Below, piece by piece: positions 48,313-61,508 of a stretch of 64,000 nt of DNA; positions within the stretch are counted from its first letter, which is position 1, and each line of letters begins with the position of its first letter. Made by a program: the position numbers and the translations under genes. The DNA is from Cyprinodon diabolis. Its lineage: Eukaryota; Chordata; Actinopteri; Cyprinodontiformes; Cyprinodontidae. The stretch lies in contig JARPUW010000497.1 of assembly GCA_030533445.1 (NCBI GenBank), positions 186,001 to 250,000 on the forward strand. Reading direction: 5' to 3'. The notes beneath the pieces were generated by a model. It searched no databases. It worked only from the letters and a program-made list of their open reading frames with translations, and was not told the origin of the DNA.

Positions 48313-48827
48313 ACTATTGCACATATTTATTCCGCGTATTATTGGGGGGCCACATGCCGAAGGCATGGCCCACCTACTACTATTGCACATATTTATTCCG
48401 CGTATTATTGGGGGGCCACATGCCGAAGGCATGGCCCACCTACTACTATTGCACATATTTATTCCGCGTATTATTGGGGGGCCACATGCCGAAGGCATGG
48501 CCCACCTACTACTATTGCACATATTTATTCCGCGTATTATTATTATTGGGGGGCCACATGCCGAAGGCATGGCCCACCTACTACTATTGCACATATTTAT
48601 TCCGCGTATTATTATTGGGGGGCCACATGCCGAAGGCATGGCCCACCTACTACTATTGCACATATTTATTCCGCGTATTATTGGGGGGCCACATGCCGAA
48701 GGCATGGCCCACCTACTACTATTGCACATATTTATTCCGCGTATTATTATTATTGGGGGGCCACATGCCGAAGGCATGGCCCACCTACTACTATTGCACA
48801 TATTTATTCCGCGTATTATTATTATTA
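48278..48827 (+). repeat. 66-bp minisatellite, eight copies (unit 15)
   Basis: Copies start at 48278, 48344, 48410, 48476, 48548, 48617, 48683 and 48755. Periods are 66, 66, 66, 72, 69, 66 and 72 bp, and all differences are whole ATT triplets at the copy ends. By eye the copies are otherwise identical, which points to very recent expansion. Each holds a CATGCC-GAA-GGCATG hairpin and, on the - strand, AGTAGTAGGTGGGCC. Confidence 0.96.
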
Positions 48828-51800
48828 TTATAATTCTCCCGTATACCCAAAACTTCGGCGCGTAACTAGTCCCGCACGGTTTGGCGGATCGGGCCCAAAG
48901 TTGGCACACGCGTCGGGACCAATGGGGTGATGTGTGCTTGTATAAAACTTTCTCATTAGTCCGAAGGTTTGCGAATTATTAGCGAAAACGTCGCAAAAAA
49001 ATCCCATAGGAAATGAATGGGAAGAGGTAAAAAAAAGCATAAAAAACAGCACTTCACTGTGTCGGCATACATTCACCTAGAAAAACAGTTTGAAGCTCAG
49101 TTTGTAGATAAATCCTTCGTCTATTTAAAACTGAAGACGGTATGTTGATAACTGCTACGGTTTTTGTATAATCAGACCTCAAGCGCCACAAAGTTTTAGC
49201 AAAATCCAGCCTGCTAGAGTGGAGCAACTGAAAAGCTAGAGTGTGAGGCAGGCGTTTTTTAAACACAAAAAAACATTTTAAACTCGCCCTCACGGCCACA
49301 TATTTATAGCTAGAGTCACCATTTTTGGTCAGTTTGTAGACTGAAATCTCTGGACCCACACAATATCTTCGGAATTACGGTAGGATTAATACTTTTCCTT
49401 AAAAACCCTCCAGACCGACCTAAAGTCGATGAAAATCAGAGCCGTTTTTCATTGGTTTTGGAGCAGAAGAGGGGAGAAAAACGAATCAGACTATGTGTTT
49501 TAAACTCGTCATAAATATTTTTCTGAATGACACACATACACCAAAGTTGGCATAGTTGGAGTCGAAGGATGACTGACGCTCACGGTGAAAAAATTTTTTG
49601 AATAACTCATACGGTTTTTGCTCAGCAGTCGTTTGTTCGGAGGACATTTTAAGCACCTGAAAGCTGAGTGACAGTGACCTGCTGCAGCTAGCTCAATTAG
49701 AAGCTTAGGTGTGATGAAACGTTTTTTCTTTTTCTTTCTCTTCCCATTCAGTTTGTAGATGACCTACAGCCATGAAAGTTACTCCAATCGAAGACAAGAT
49801 ATAGCTGTCGCTTAGATAAAAAGAATTTTTCAGATACCTTTTACAGTTTTTACTCAGCAGTCGTTTGTTCGGAGGGGTGCTTTAGCAGCTAAAAGGTGAG
49901 TGAGAGTGAGGTCCTGCAGTTAAAAGAAAGGGAGGAGCAGGTGGGCCAACCATTTTGTTTGTGCTTCGTTTTGGGTTGTGAAAGACCTACAGACATGAAG
50001 GTTACCCCAGTCTGAGACAAAGGATAGATGTTGCTTTCACTGAAAGAATTTTTCAGATATCTTTTACGGTTTTTGCTCAGCAGTCGTTTGTTCGGAGGGT
50101 AAGCACCTGGAAGCTAGCTGACAGTTAGCTTCTGCAGCAGCCTGCTAGAGTGCAGCTGCTGAAATCTTAGTGTGAGGCGGCCATTTTTTTCAGATCAAAC
50201 ATCTTATTCTCGCCCTCACGGCCACATATTTGGAGCTACAGTCACCATTTTTGGTCAGTTTGTAGACTAAAACCTCTGGACTCACACAATGTCTTCGGAA
50301 TTACGGTAGGATTAATACTTTTCCTTAAAAACCCTCCAGACCAACCTAAAGTCGATGAGAGTTTCAGCCTTTCTCTATTCTTTTTGAGCTGAAGATGGGA
50401 GAGAAACGAATCAGACTATGTGTTTTCAACTCGTCATAAATATTTTTCTGAATGACACACATACACCAAAGTTGGTATAGTTGGAGTCGAAGGATTGCTG
50501 ATGCTCATGGTGAAAATGTTTTTTGAATAACTCATACGGTTTTTGATCAGTAGTCGTTTGTTCGGTGCCGTTCTTCCCATACAAAAAAGCCTGGGAAGAA
50601 GAAACCAATAGTGAGTGCAGCTGTTGTCTGTGTCAGTGAGAGGCTCGTTAAGCGTTGTCAAGGTTACCAAGCTTCAAACAGATTTTACCTCTGCTGTTTT
50701 AAACAGCACATATTAATCTAATGGAGGGTGAAAGGACTGATTTAACATTGGGAAATGGATACTATATGACTGCTGTCCATGACACTTCCCTTGCCACTCA
50801 GCACTGATAGACTTTCAAAATAAGACTCCAGGGACCCTACAAAATAAAAGCCTCTATATTTTTTACATATATTTATTGCCCTATATGGCTCAACATTATG
50901 ACCCAAACTCAACCCCGTTTTAGAGAATAGACTCTAGGAGACTGTTTAAAACACACCCTATAGCAAATTTCAAAATAAAAGCTTCCCATTTCCGCTTCAT
51001 CTACTGCCCTAATAACATGGAAAAAGAGTGATTTAACGATTGGAAAGTAATCAACTATCATTGACGGGTCTGAACATTTTCTATAAACACAACTCTGTTG
51101 GACTTTCAAAATAAGACTCCAGCGACCCTACAAAATAAAAGCCTCTAGATTATACTAATGCATTAATTGATGCAAATGGCTCAACATTATGACCCAAACT
51201 CTTCCAGGTTGTTTTTATTAGACTCTAGTGACCTTTTCAAAACACACCCCAGAGCAAATTTCACAATAAAAGTCTCCCATTTACTCTGTAATAAAGCAAC
51301 TATTCACCTAATAACATGGAAAACCAGTGATTTAACATTTGGAAATGGATTCTATATCACTGCTGGGCGTGACCCATCTTTTGATGCACATTCATGATAG
51401 ACTTTCAAAATAAGACTACAAGGACTCTACAGAATAAAAGCCTCTTCCTTATACACACTCATACATTCTGGCATATTGCTCATTGCCATTGGTGATTTCA
51501 TCACTGCAATGGCTCTTAGAAGGAGGGCGGAGCCCGCCAATGGTAACAGGCGGGCGGAGCCCGCCAAAGGTGATTACATCACTGCAATGGCTCTTAGCAG
51601 GCGGGCGGAGCCCGCCATTGGTGATTTCATCACTGCAATGGCTCTTAGAAGGCGGGCAGAGCCCGCCATTGGTGATTTTTTTCTTCACTGAGATGGATCC
51701 CAGAAGGCGGGCGAAGCCCGCAAACTGGGCTTTACCCACTGTGTTTCAATATGGACAACCCATATTACCCTTGTGCATCATACGCTGTGCACGTCTATTT

Positions 51801-51999
51801 CCCAGATTTCAGCACAAGTGGCACACAGCTCTCTTTGCCCATGAACTTGCCCTCTTTCCTTCCCTCAGCAGCCCTCAAAGGCGTAAGCAGTTGGTCTGGG
51901 GAGCCCCGACGTCACTTGCCAGGGCCGTATTGGCCCGGTTCCCCAGACGGGCAGTAGGTGGCCCCCCTCAAAATTTCTTTAGAAATTTTCTAGTTATTA
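48828..51999 (+). repeat. Macrosatellite unit 16 (3172 bp)
   Basis: Nearly identical to unit 17. Both have GGGAAGAGGTAAA, GTAGACTAAAACC in block B, GCTTCCCATT, CTCCAGCGACC, AATAAAGCAAC and GGATCCCAGAAGG. One extra ATT triplet sits at its end. Private change TTTTACAGTTTTTAC. Confidence 0.95.
51522..51722 (+). repeat. GC-hairpin minisatellite, unit 16
   Basis: First stem GGAGGGC (one mismatch). Fifth right arm GCCCGCA (one mismatch). Three perfect hairpins between them. Confidence 0.92.
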
Positions 52000-54900
52000 T
52001 TATAATTCTCCCGTATACCCAAAACTTCGGCGCGTAACTAGTCCCGCACGGTTTGGCGGATCGGGCCCAAAGTTGGCACACGCGTCGGGACCAATGGGGT
52101 GATGTGTGCTTGTATAAAACTTTCTCATTAGTCCGAAGGTTTGCGAATTATTAGCGAAAACGTCGCAAAAAAATCCCATAGGAAATGAATGGGAAGAGGT
52201 AAAAAAAAGCATAAAAAACAGCACTTCACTGTGTCGGCATACATTCACCTAGAAAAACAGTTTGAAGCTCAGTTTGTAGATAAATCCTTCGTCTATTTAA
52301 AACTGAAGACGGTATGTTGATAACTGCTACGGTTTTTGTATAATCAGACCTCAAGCGCCACAAAGTTTTAGCAAAATCCAGCCTGCTAGAGTGGAGCAAC
52401 TGAAAAGCTAGAGTGTGAGGCAGGCGTTTTTTAAACACAAAAAAACATTTTAAACTCGCCCTCACGGCCACATATTTATAGCTAGAGTCACCATTTTTGG
52501 TCAGTTTGTAGACTGAAATCTCTGGACCCACACAATATCTTCGGAATTACGGTAGGATTAATACTTTTCCTTAAAAACCCTCCAGACCGACCTAAAGTCG
52601 ATGAAAATCAGAGCCGTTTTTCATTGGTTTTGGAGCAGAAGAGGGGAGAAAAACGAATCAGACTATGTGTTTTAAACTCGTCATAAATATTTTTCTGAAT
52701 GACACACATACACCAAAGTTGGCATAGTTGGAGTCGAAGGATGACTGACGCTCACGGTGAAAAAATTTTTTGAATAACTCATACGGTTTTTGCTCAGCAG
52801 TCGTTTGTTCGGAGGACATTTTAAGCACCTGAAAGCTGAGTGACAGTGACCTGCTGCAGCTAGCTCAATTAGAAGCTTAGGTGTGATGAAACGTTTTTTC
52901 TTTTTCTTTCTCTTCCCATTCAGTTTGTAGATGACCTACAGCCATGAAAGTTACTCCAATCGAAGACAAGATATAGCTGTCGCTTAGATAAAAAGAATTT
53001 TTCAGATACCTTTTACGGTTTTTACTCAGCAGTCGTTTGTTCGGAGGGGTGCTTTAGCAGCTAAAAGGTGAGTGAGAGTGAGGTCCTGCAGTTAAAAGAA
53101 AGGGAGGAGCAGGTGGGCCAACCATTTTGTTTGTGCTTCGTTTTGGGTTGTGAAAGACCTACAGACATGAAGGTTACCCCAGTCTGAGACAAAGGATAGA
53201 TGTTGCTTTCACTGAAAGAATTTTTCAGATATCTTTTACGGTTTTTGCTCAGCAGTCGTTTGTTCGGAGGGTAAGCACCTGGAAGCTAGCTGACAGTTAG
53301 CTTCTGCAGCAGCCTGCTAGAGTGCAGCTGCTGAAATCTTAGTGTGAGGCGGCCATTTTTTTCAGATCAAACATCTTATTCTCGCCCTCACGGCCACATA
53401 TTTGGAGCTACAGTCACCATTTTTGGTCAGTTTGTAGACTAAAACCTCTGGACTCACACAATGTCTTCGGAATTACGGTAGGATTAATACTTTTCCTTAA
53501 AAACCCTCCAGACCAACCTAAAGTCGATGAGAGTTTCAGCCTTTCTCTATTCTTTTTGAGCTGAAGATGGGAGAGAAACGAATCAGACTATGTGTTTTCA
53601 ACTCGTCATAAATATTTTTCTGAATGACACACATACACCAAAGTTGGTATAGTTGGAGTCGAAGGATTGCTGATGCTCATGGTGAAAATGTTTTTTGAAT
53701 AACTCATACGGTTTTTGATCAGTAGTCGTTTGTTCGGTGCCGTTCTTCCCATACAAAAAAGCCTGGGAAGAAGAAACCAATAGTGAGTGCAGCTGTTGTC
53801 TGTGTCAGTGAGAGGCTCGTTAAGCGTTGTCAAGGTTACCAAGCTTCAAACAGATTTTACCTCTGCTGTTTTAAACAGCACATATTAATCTAATGGAGGG
53901 TGAAAGGACTGATTTAACATTGGGAAATGGATACTATATGACTGCTGTCCATGACACTTCCCTTGCCACTCAGCACTGATAGACTTTCAAAATAAGACTC
54001 CAGGGACCCTACAAAATAAAAGCCTCTATATTTTTTACATATATTTATTGCCCTATATGGCTCAACATTATGACCCAAACTCAACCCCGTTTTAGAGAAT
54101 AGACTCTAGGAGACTGTTTAAAACACACCCTATAGCAAATTTCAAAATAAAAGCTTCCCATTTCCGCTTCATCTACTGCCCTAATAACATGGAAAAAGAG
54201 TGATTTAACGATTGGAAAGTAATCAACTATCATTGACGGGTCTGAACATTTTCTATAAACACAACTCTGTTGGACTTTCAAAATAAGACTCCAGCGACCC
54301 TACAAAATAAAAGCCTCTAGATTATACTAATGCATTAATTGATGCAAATGGCTCAACATTATGACCCAAACTCTTCCAGGTTGTTTTTATTAGACTCTAG
54401 TGACCTTTTCAAAACACACCCCAGAGCAAATTTCACAATAAAAGTCTCCCATTTACTCTGTAATAAAGCAACTATTCACCTAATAACATGGAAAACCAGT
54501 GATTTAACATTTGGAAATGGATTCTATATCACTGCTGGGCGTGACCCATCTTTTCATGCACATTCATGATAGACTTTCAAAATAAGACTACAAGGACTCT
54601 ACAGAATAAAAGCCTCTTCCTTATACACACTCATACATTCTGGCATATTGCTCATTGCCATTGGTGATTTCATCACTGCAATGGCTCTTAGAAGGAGGGC
54701 GGAGCCCGCCAATGGTAACAGGCGGGCGGAGCCCGCCAAAGGTGATTACATCACTGCAATGGCTCTTAGCAGGCGGGCGGAGCCCGCCATTGGTGATTTC
54801 ATCACTGCAATGGCTCTTAGAAGGCGGGCAGAGCCCGCCATTGGTGATTTTTTTCTTCACTGAGATGGATCCCAGAAGGCGGGCGAAGCCCGCAAACTGG

Positions 54901-55168
54901 GCTTTACCCACTGTGTTTCAATATGGACAACCCATATTACCCTTGTGCATCATACGCTGTGCACGTCTATTTCCCAGATTTCAGCACAAGTGGCACACAG
55001 CTCTCTTTGCCCATGAACTTGCCCTCTTTCCTTCCCTCAGCAGCCCTCAAAGGCGTAAGCAGTTGGTCTGGGGAGCCCCGACGTCACTTGCCAGGGCCGT
55101 ATTGGCCCGGTTCCCCAGACGGGCAGTAGGTGGCCCCCCTCAAAATTTCTTTAGAAATTTTCTAGTTA
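52000..55168 (+). repeat. Macrosatellite unit 17 (3169 bp)
   Basis: Sister of unit 16 by shared otherwise rare variants such as GTAGACTAAAACC. Private change TTTTCATGCAC in the last subrepeat. No 66-bp copy. Confidence 0.95.
54694..54894 (+). repeat. GC-hairpin minisatellite, unit 17
   Basis: Same two imperfect hairpins (first and fifth) as unit 16. Confidence 0.92.
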
Positions 55169-58100
55169 TTATAATTCTCCCGTATACCCAAAACTTCGGC
55201 GCGTAACTAGTCCCGCACGGTTTGGCGGATCGGGCCCAAAGTTGGCACACGCGTCGGGACCAATGGGGTGATGTGTGCTTGTATAAAACTTTCTCATTAG
55301 TCCGAAGGTTTGCGAATTATTAGCGAAAACGTCGCAAAAAAATCCCATAGGAAATGAATGGGGAGAGGAAAAAAAAAGCATAAAAAACAGCACTTCACTG
55401 TGTCGGCATACATTCACCTAGAAAAACAGTTTGAAGCTCAGTTTGTAGATAAATCCTTCGTCTATTTAAAACTGAAGACGGTATGTTGATAACTGCTACG
55501 GTTTTTGTATAATCAGACCTCAAGCGCCACAAAGTTTTAGCAAAATCCAGCCTGCTAGAGTGGAGCAACTGAAAAGCTAGAGTGTGAGGCAGGCGTTTTT
55601 TAAACACAAAAAAACATTTTAAACTCGCCCTCACGGCCACATATTTATAGCTAGAGTCACCATTTTTGGTCAGTTTGTAGACTGAAATCTCTGGACCCAC
55701 ACAATATCTTCGGAATTACGGTAGGATTAATACTTTTCCTTAAAAACCCTCCAGACCGACCTAAAGTCGATGAAAATCAGAGCCGTTTTTCATTGGTTTT
55801 GGAGCAGAAGAGGGGAGAAAAACGAATCAGACTATGTGTTTTAAACTCGTCATAAATATTTTTCTGAATGACACACATACACCAAAGTTGGCATAGTTGG
55901 AGTCGAAGGATGACTGACGCTCACGGTGAAAAAATTTTTTGAATAACTCATACGGTTTTTGCTCAGCAGTCGTTTGTTCGGAGGACATTTTAAGCACCTG
56001 AAAGCTGAGTGACAGTGACCTGCTGCAGCTAGCTCAATTAGAAGCTTAGGTGTGATGAAACGTTTTTTCTTTTTCTTTCTCTTCCCATTCAGTTTGTAGA
56101 TGATCTACAGCCATGAAAGTTACTCCAATTGAAGACAAGATATAGCTGTCGCTTAGATAAAAAGAATTTTTCAGATACCTTTTACGGTTTTTACTCAGCA
56201 GTCGTTTGTTCGGAGGGGTGCTTTAGCAGCTAAAAGGTGAGTGAGAGTGAGGTCCTGCAGTTAAAAGAAAGGGAGGAGCAGGTGGGCCAACCATTTTGTT
56301 TGTGCTTCGTTTTGGGTTGTGAAAGACCTACAGACATGAAGGTTACCCCAGTCTGAGACAAAGGATAGATGTTGCTTTCACTGAAAGAATTTTTCAGATA
56401 TCTTTTACGGTTTTTGCTCAGCAGTCGTTTGTTCGGAGGGTAAGCACCTGGAAGCTAGCTGACAGTTAGCTTCTGCAGCAGCCTGCTAGAGTGCAGCTGC
56501 TGAAATCTTAGTGTGAGGCGGCCATTTTTTTCAGATCAAACATCTTATTCTCGCCCTCACGGCCACATATTTGGAGCTACAGTCACCATTTTTGGTCAGT
56601 TTGTAGACTGAAACCTCTGGACTCACACAATGTCTTCGGAATTACGGTAGGATTAATACTTTTCCTTAAAAACCCTCCAGACCAACCTAAAGTCGATGAG
56701 AGTTTCAGCCTTTCTCTATTCTTTTTGAGCTGAAGATGGGAGAGAAACGAATCAGACTATGTGTTTTCAACTCGTCATAAATATTTTTCTGAATGACACA
56801 CATACACCAAAGTTGGTATAGTTGGAGTCGAAGGATTGCTGATGCTCATGGTGAAAATGTTTTTTGAATAACTCATACGGTTTTTGATCAGTAGTCGTTT
56901 GTTCGGTGCCGTTCTTCCCATACAAAAAAGCCTGGGAAGAAGAAACCAATAGTGAGTGCAGCTGTTGTCTGTGTCAGTGAGAGGCTCGTTAAGCGTTGTC
57001 AAGGTTACCAAGCTTCAAACAGATTTTACCTCTGCTGTTTTAAACAGCACATATTAATCTAATGGAGGGTGAAAGGACTGATTTAACATTGGGAAATGGA
57101 TACTATATGACTGCTGTCCATGACACTTCCCTTGCCACTCAGCACTGATAGACTTTCAAAATAAGACTCCAGGGACCCTACAAAATAAAAGCCTCTATAT
57201 TTTTTTACATATATTTATTGCCCTATATGGCTCAACATTATGACCCAAACTCAACCCCGTTTTAGAGAATAGACTCTAGGAGACTGTTTAAAACACACCC
57301 TATAGCAAATTTCAAAATAAAAGCTTCCCATTTCCGCTTCATCTACTGCCCTAATAACATGGAAAAAGAGTGATTTAACGATTGGAAAGTAATCAACTAT
57401 CATTGACGGGTCTGAACATTTTCTATAAACACAACTCTGTTGGACTTTCAAAATAAGACTCCAGCGACCCTACAAAATAAAAGCCTCTAGATTATACTAA
57501 TGCATTAATTGATGCAAATGGCTCAACATTATGACCCAAACTCTTCCAGGTTGTTTTTATTAGACTCTAGTGACCTTTTCAAAACACACCCCAGAGCAAA
57601 TTTCACAATAAAAGTCTCCCATTTACTCTGTAATAAAGCAACTATTCACCTAATAACATGGAAAACCAGTGATTTAACATTTGGAAATGGATTCTATATC
57701 ACTGCTGGGCGTGACCCATCTTTTGATGCACATTCATGATAGACTTTCAAAATAAGACTACAAGGACTCTACAGAATAAAAGCCTCTTCCTTATACACAC
57801 TCATACATTCTGGCATATTGCTCATTGCCATTGGTGATTTCATCACTGCAATGGCTCTTAGAAGGAGGGCGGAGCCCGCCAATGGTAACAGGCGGGCGGA
57901 GCCCGCCAAAGGTGATTACATCACTGCAATGGCTCTTAGCAGGCGGGCGGAGCCCGCCATTGGTGATTTCATCACTGCAATGGCTCTTAGAAGGCGGGCA
58001 GAGCCCGCCATTGGTGATTTTTTTCTTCACTGAGATGGCTCCTAGCAGGCGGGCGAAGCCCGCCAACTGGGCTTTACCCACTGTGTTTCAATATGGACAA

Positions 58101-58341
58101 CCCATATTACCCTTGTGCATCATACGCTGTGCACGTCTATTTCCCAGATGTCAGCACAAGTGGCACACAGCTCTCTTTGCCCATGAACTTGCCCTCTTTC
58201 CTTCCCTCAGCAGCCCTCAAAGGCGTAAGCAGTTGGTCTGGGGAGCCCCGACGTCACTTGCCAGGGCCGTATTGGCCCGGTTCCCCAGACGGGCAGTAGG
58301 TGGCCCCCCTCAAAATTTCTTTAGAAATTTTCTAGTTATTA
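55169..58341 (+). repeat. Macrosatellite unit 18 (3173 bp), mosaic
   Basis: The front half is of the unit 4/10 class (GATGATCTACAG, seven-T run). The back half is of the unit 2 class (GCTTCCCATT, CTCCAGCGACC, AATAAAGCAAC, CAGATGTCAGC). The switch lies between about 57205 and 57325. Confidence 0.95.
57864..58064 (+). repeat. GC-hairpin minisatellite, unit 18
   Basis: First stem GGAGGGC as in unit 2, with the other four hairpins perfect. Confidence 0.92.
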
Positions 58342-61034
58342 TTATAATTCTCCCGTATACCCAAAACTTCGGCACGTAACTAGTCCCGCACGGTTTGGCG
58401 GATCGGGCCCAAAGTTGGCACACGCGTTGGGACCAATGGGGTGATGTGTGCTTGTATAAAACTTTCTCATTAGTCCGAAGGTTTGCGAATTATTAGCGAA
58501 AACGTCGCAAAAAAATCCCATAGGAAATGAATGGGAAGAGGTAAAAAAAAGCATAAAAAACAGCACTTCACTGTGTCGGCATACATTCACCTAGAAAAAC
58601 AGTTTGAAGCTCAGTTTGTAGATAAATCCTTCCTCTATTTAAAACTGAAGACGGTATGTTGATAACTGCTACGGTTTTTGTATAATCAGACCTCAAGCGC
58701 CACAAAGTTTTAGCAAAATCCAGCCTGCTAGAGTGGAGCAACTGAAAAGCTAGAGTGTGAGGCAGGCGTTTTTTAAACACAAAATAACATTTTAAACTCG
58801 CCCTCACGGCCACATATTTATAGCTAGAGTCACCATTTTTGGTCAGTTTGTAGACTGAAATCTCTGGACCCACACAATATCTTCGGAATTACGGTAGGAT
58901 TAATACTTTTCCTTAAAAACCCTCCAGACCGACCTAAAGTCGATGAAAATCAGAGCCGTTTTTCATTGGTTTTGGAGCAGAAGAGGGGAGAAAAACGAAT
59001 CAGACTATGTGTTTTAAACTCGTCATAAATATTTTTCTGAATGACACACATACACCAAAGTTGGCATAGTTGGAGTCGAAGGATGGCTGACGCTCACGGT
59101 GAAAAAATATTTTGAATAACTCATACGGTTTTTGCTCAGCAGTCGTTTGTTCGGAGGACATTTTAAGCAGCTGAAAGCTGGGGGAGAGTGTCCTGCTGCA
59201 GCTAGCTCAATTAGAAGATCAGGTGTGACAAAACGTTTTTTCTTTTTCTTTCTCTTCCCATTCAGGTTGTAGATGACCTACAGCCATGAAAGTTACTCCA
59301 ATTGAAGACAAGATATAGCTGTCGCTTAGATAAAAATAATTTTTCAGATACCTTTTACGGTTTTTACTCAGCAGTCGTTTGTTCGGAGGGGTGCTTTAGC
59401 AGCTAAAAGGTGAGTGAGAGTGAGGTCCTGCAGTTCAAACAAAGGGAGGAGCAGGTGGGCCAACCATTTTGTTTGTGCTTCGTTTTGGGTTGTGAAAGAC
59501 CTACAGACATGAAGGTTACCCCAGTCTGAGACAAAGGATAGATGTTGCTTTCACTGAAAGAATTTTTCAGATATCTTTTACGGTTTTTGCTCAGCAGTCG
59601 TTTGTTCGGAGGGTAAGCACCTGGAAGCTAGCTGACAGTTAGCTTCTGCAGCAGCCTGCTAGAGTGCAGCTGCTGAAATCTTAGTGTGAGGCGGCCATTC
59701 TTTTAAGATCAAACATCTTATTCTCGCCCTCACGGCCACATATTTGGAGCTACAGTCACCATTTTTGGTCAGTTTGTAGACTGAAACCTCTGGACTCACA
59801 CAATGTCTTCGGAATTACGGTAGGATTAATACTTTTCCTTAAAAACCGTCCAGACCAACCTAAAGTCGATGAGAGTTTCAGCCTTTCTCTATTCTTTTTG
59901 AGCTGAAGATGGGAGAGAAACGAATCAGACTATGTGTTTTCAACTCGTCATAAATATTTTTCTGAATGACACACATACACCAAAGTTGGTATAGTTGGAG
60001 TCGAAGGATTGCTGATGCTCATGGTGAAAATGTTTTTTGAATAACTCATACGGTTTTTGATCAGTAGTCGTTTGTTCGGTGCCGTTCTTCCCATACAAAA
60101 AAGCCTGGGAAGAAGAAACCAATAGTGAGTGCAGCTGTTGTCTGTGTCAGTGAGAGGCTCGTTAAGCGTTGTCAAGGTTACCAAGCTTCAAACAGATTTT
60201 ACCTCTGCTGTTTTAAACAGCACATATTAATCTAATGGAGGGTGAAAGGACTGATTTAACATTGGGAAATGGATACTATATGACTGCTGTCCATGACACT
60301 TCCCTTGCCACTCAGCACTGATAGACTTTCAAAATAAGACTCCAGGGACCCTACAAAATAAAAGCCTCTATATTTTTTACATATATTTATTGCCCTATAT
60401 GGCTCAACATTATGACCCAAACTCAACCCCGTTTTAGAGAATAGACTCTAGGAGACTGTTTAAAACACACCCTGTAGCAAATTTCAAAATAAAAGCCTCC
60501 CATTTCCGCTTCATCTACTGCCCTAATAACATGGAAAAAGAGTGATTTAACGATTGGAAAGTAATCAACTATCATTGACGGGTCTGAACATTTTCTATAA
60601 ACACAACTCTGTTGGACTTTCAAAATAAGACTCCAGGGACCCTACAAAATAAAAGCCTCTAGATTATACTAATGCATTAATTGATGCAAATGGCTCAACA
60701 TTATGACCCAAACTCTTCCAGGTTGTTTTTATTAGACTCTAGTGACCTTTTCAAAACACACCCAGAGCAAATTTCACAATAAAAGTCTCCCATTTACTCT
60801 GTAATACAGCAACTATTCACCTAATAACATGGAAAACCAGTGATTTAACATTTGGAAATGGATTCTATATCACTGCTGGGCGTGACCCATCTTTTGATGC
60901 ACATTCATGATAGACTTTCAAAATAAGACTACAAGGACTCTACAGAATAAAAGCCTCTTCCTTATACACACTCATACATTCTGGCATATTGCTCATTGCC
61001 ATTGGTGATTTCATCACTGCAATGGCTCTTAGAA

Positions 61035-61235
61035 GGCGGGCGGAGCCCGCCAATGGTAACAGGCGGGCGGAGCCCGCCAAAGGTGATTACATCACTGCAA
61101 TGGCTCTTAGCAGGCGGGCGGAGCCCGCCATTGGTGATTTCATCACTGCAATGGCTCTTAGAAGGCGGGCAGAGCCCGCCATTGGTGATTTTTTTCTTCA
61201 CTGAGATGGCTCCTAGCAGGCGGGCGAAGCCCGCC
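61035..61235 (+). repeat. GC-hairpin minisatellite, unit 19
   Basis: Five perfect hairpins. The fifth lacks the unit 8 mismatch, so the unit 8-like tract ended before here. Confidence 0.92.
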
Positions 61236-61508
61236 AACTGGGCTTTACCCACTGTGTTTCAATATGGACAACCCATATTACCCTTGTGCATCATACGCTG
61301 TGCACGTCTATTTCCCAGATTTCAGCACAAGTGGCACACAGCTCTCTTTGCCCATGAACTTGCCCTCTTTCCTTCCCTCAGCAGCCCTCAAAGTCGTAAG
61401 CAGTTGGTCTGGGGAGCCCCGACGTCACTTGCCAGGGCCGTATTGGTCCGGTTCCCCAGACGGGCAGTAGGTGGCCCCCCTCAAAATTTCTTTAGAAATT
61501 TTCTAGTT

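Larger units (their letters stand above)
45110..48827 (+). repeat. Macrosatellite unit 15 (3718 bp, longest)
   Basis: The 549 extra bases are the eight-copy 66-bp minisatellite. The tail is also unusual: CTGCGGTTCAATATGG and CATGACCTAGCCC (as in unit 12), CTCTAAGGCG, GTTGGTGTGGGG, GTCACTGGCC and TTGGTCCGG (the last as in unit 19). Open frames of 366, 185 and 219 codons here come from the minisatellite alone. Confidence 0.95.

Noticed and set aside
47765..48865. 366-codon + strand open frame in unit 15, plus 185-codon (+) and 219-codon (-) frames over the same bases
   Set aside because: All three arise because the 66-bp repeat and its ATT steps are multiples of three and happen to lack stops. 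Three overlapping frames on both strands are open at once, the encoded repeats are simple, and other units lack most of the sequence.
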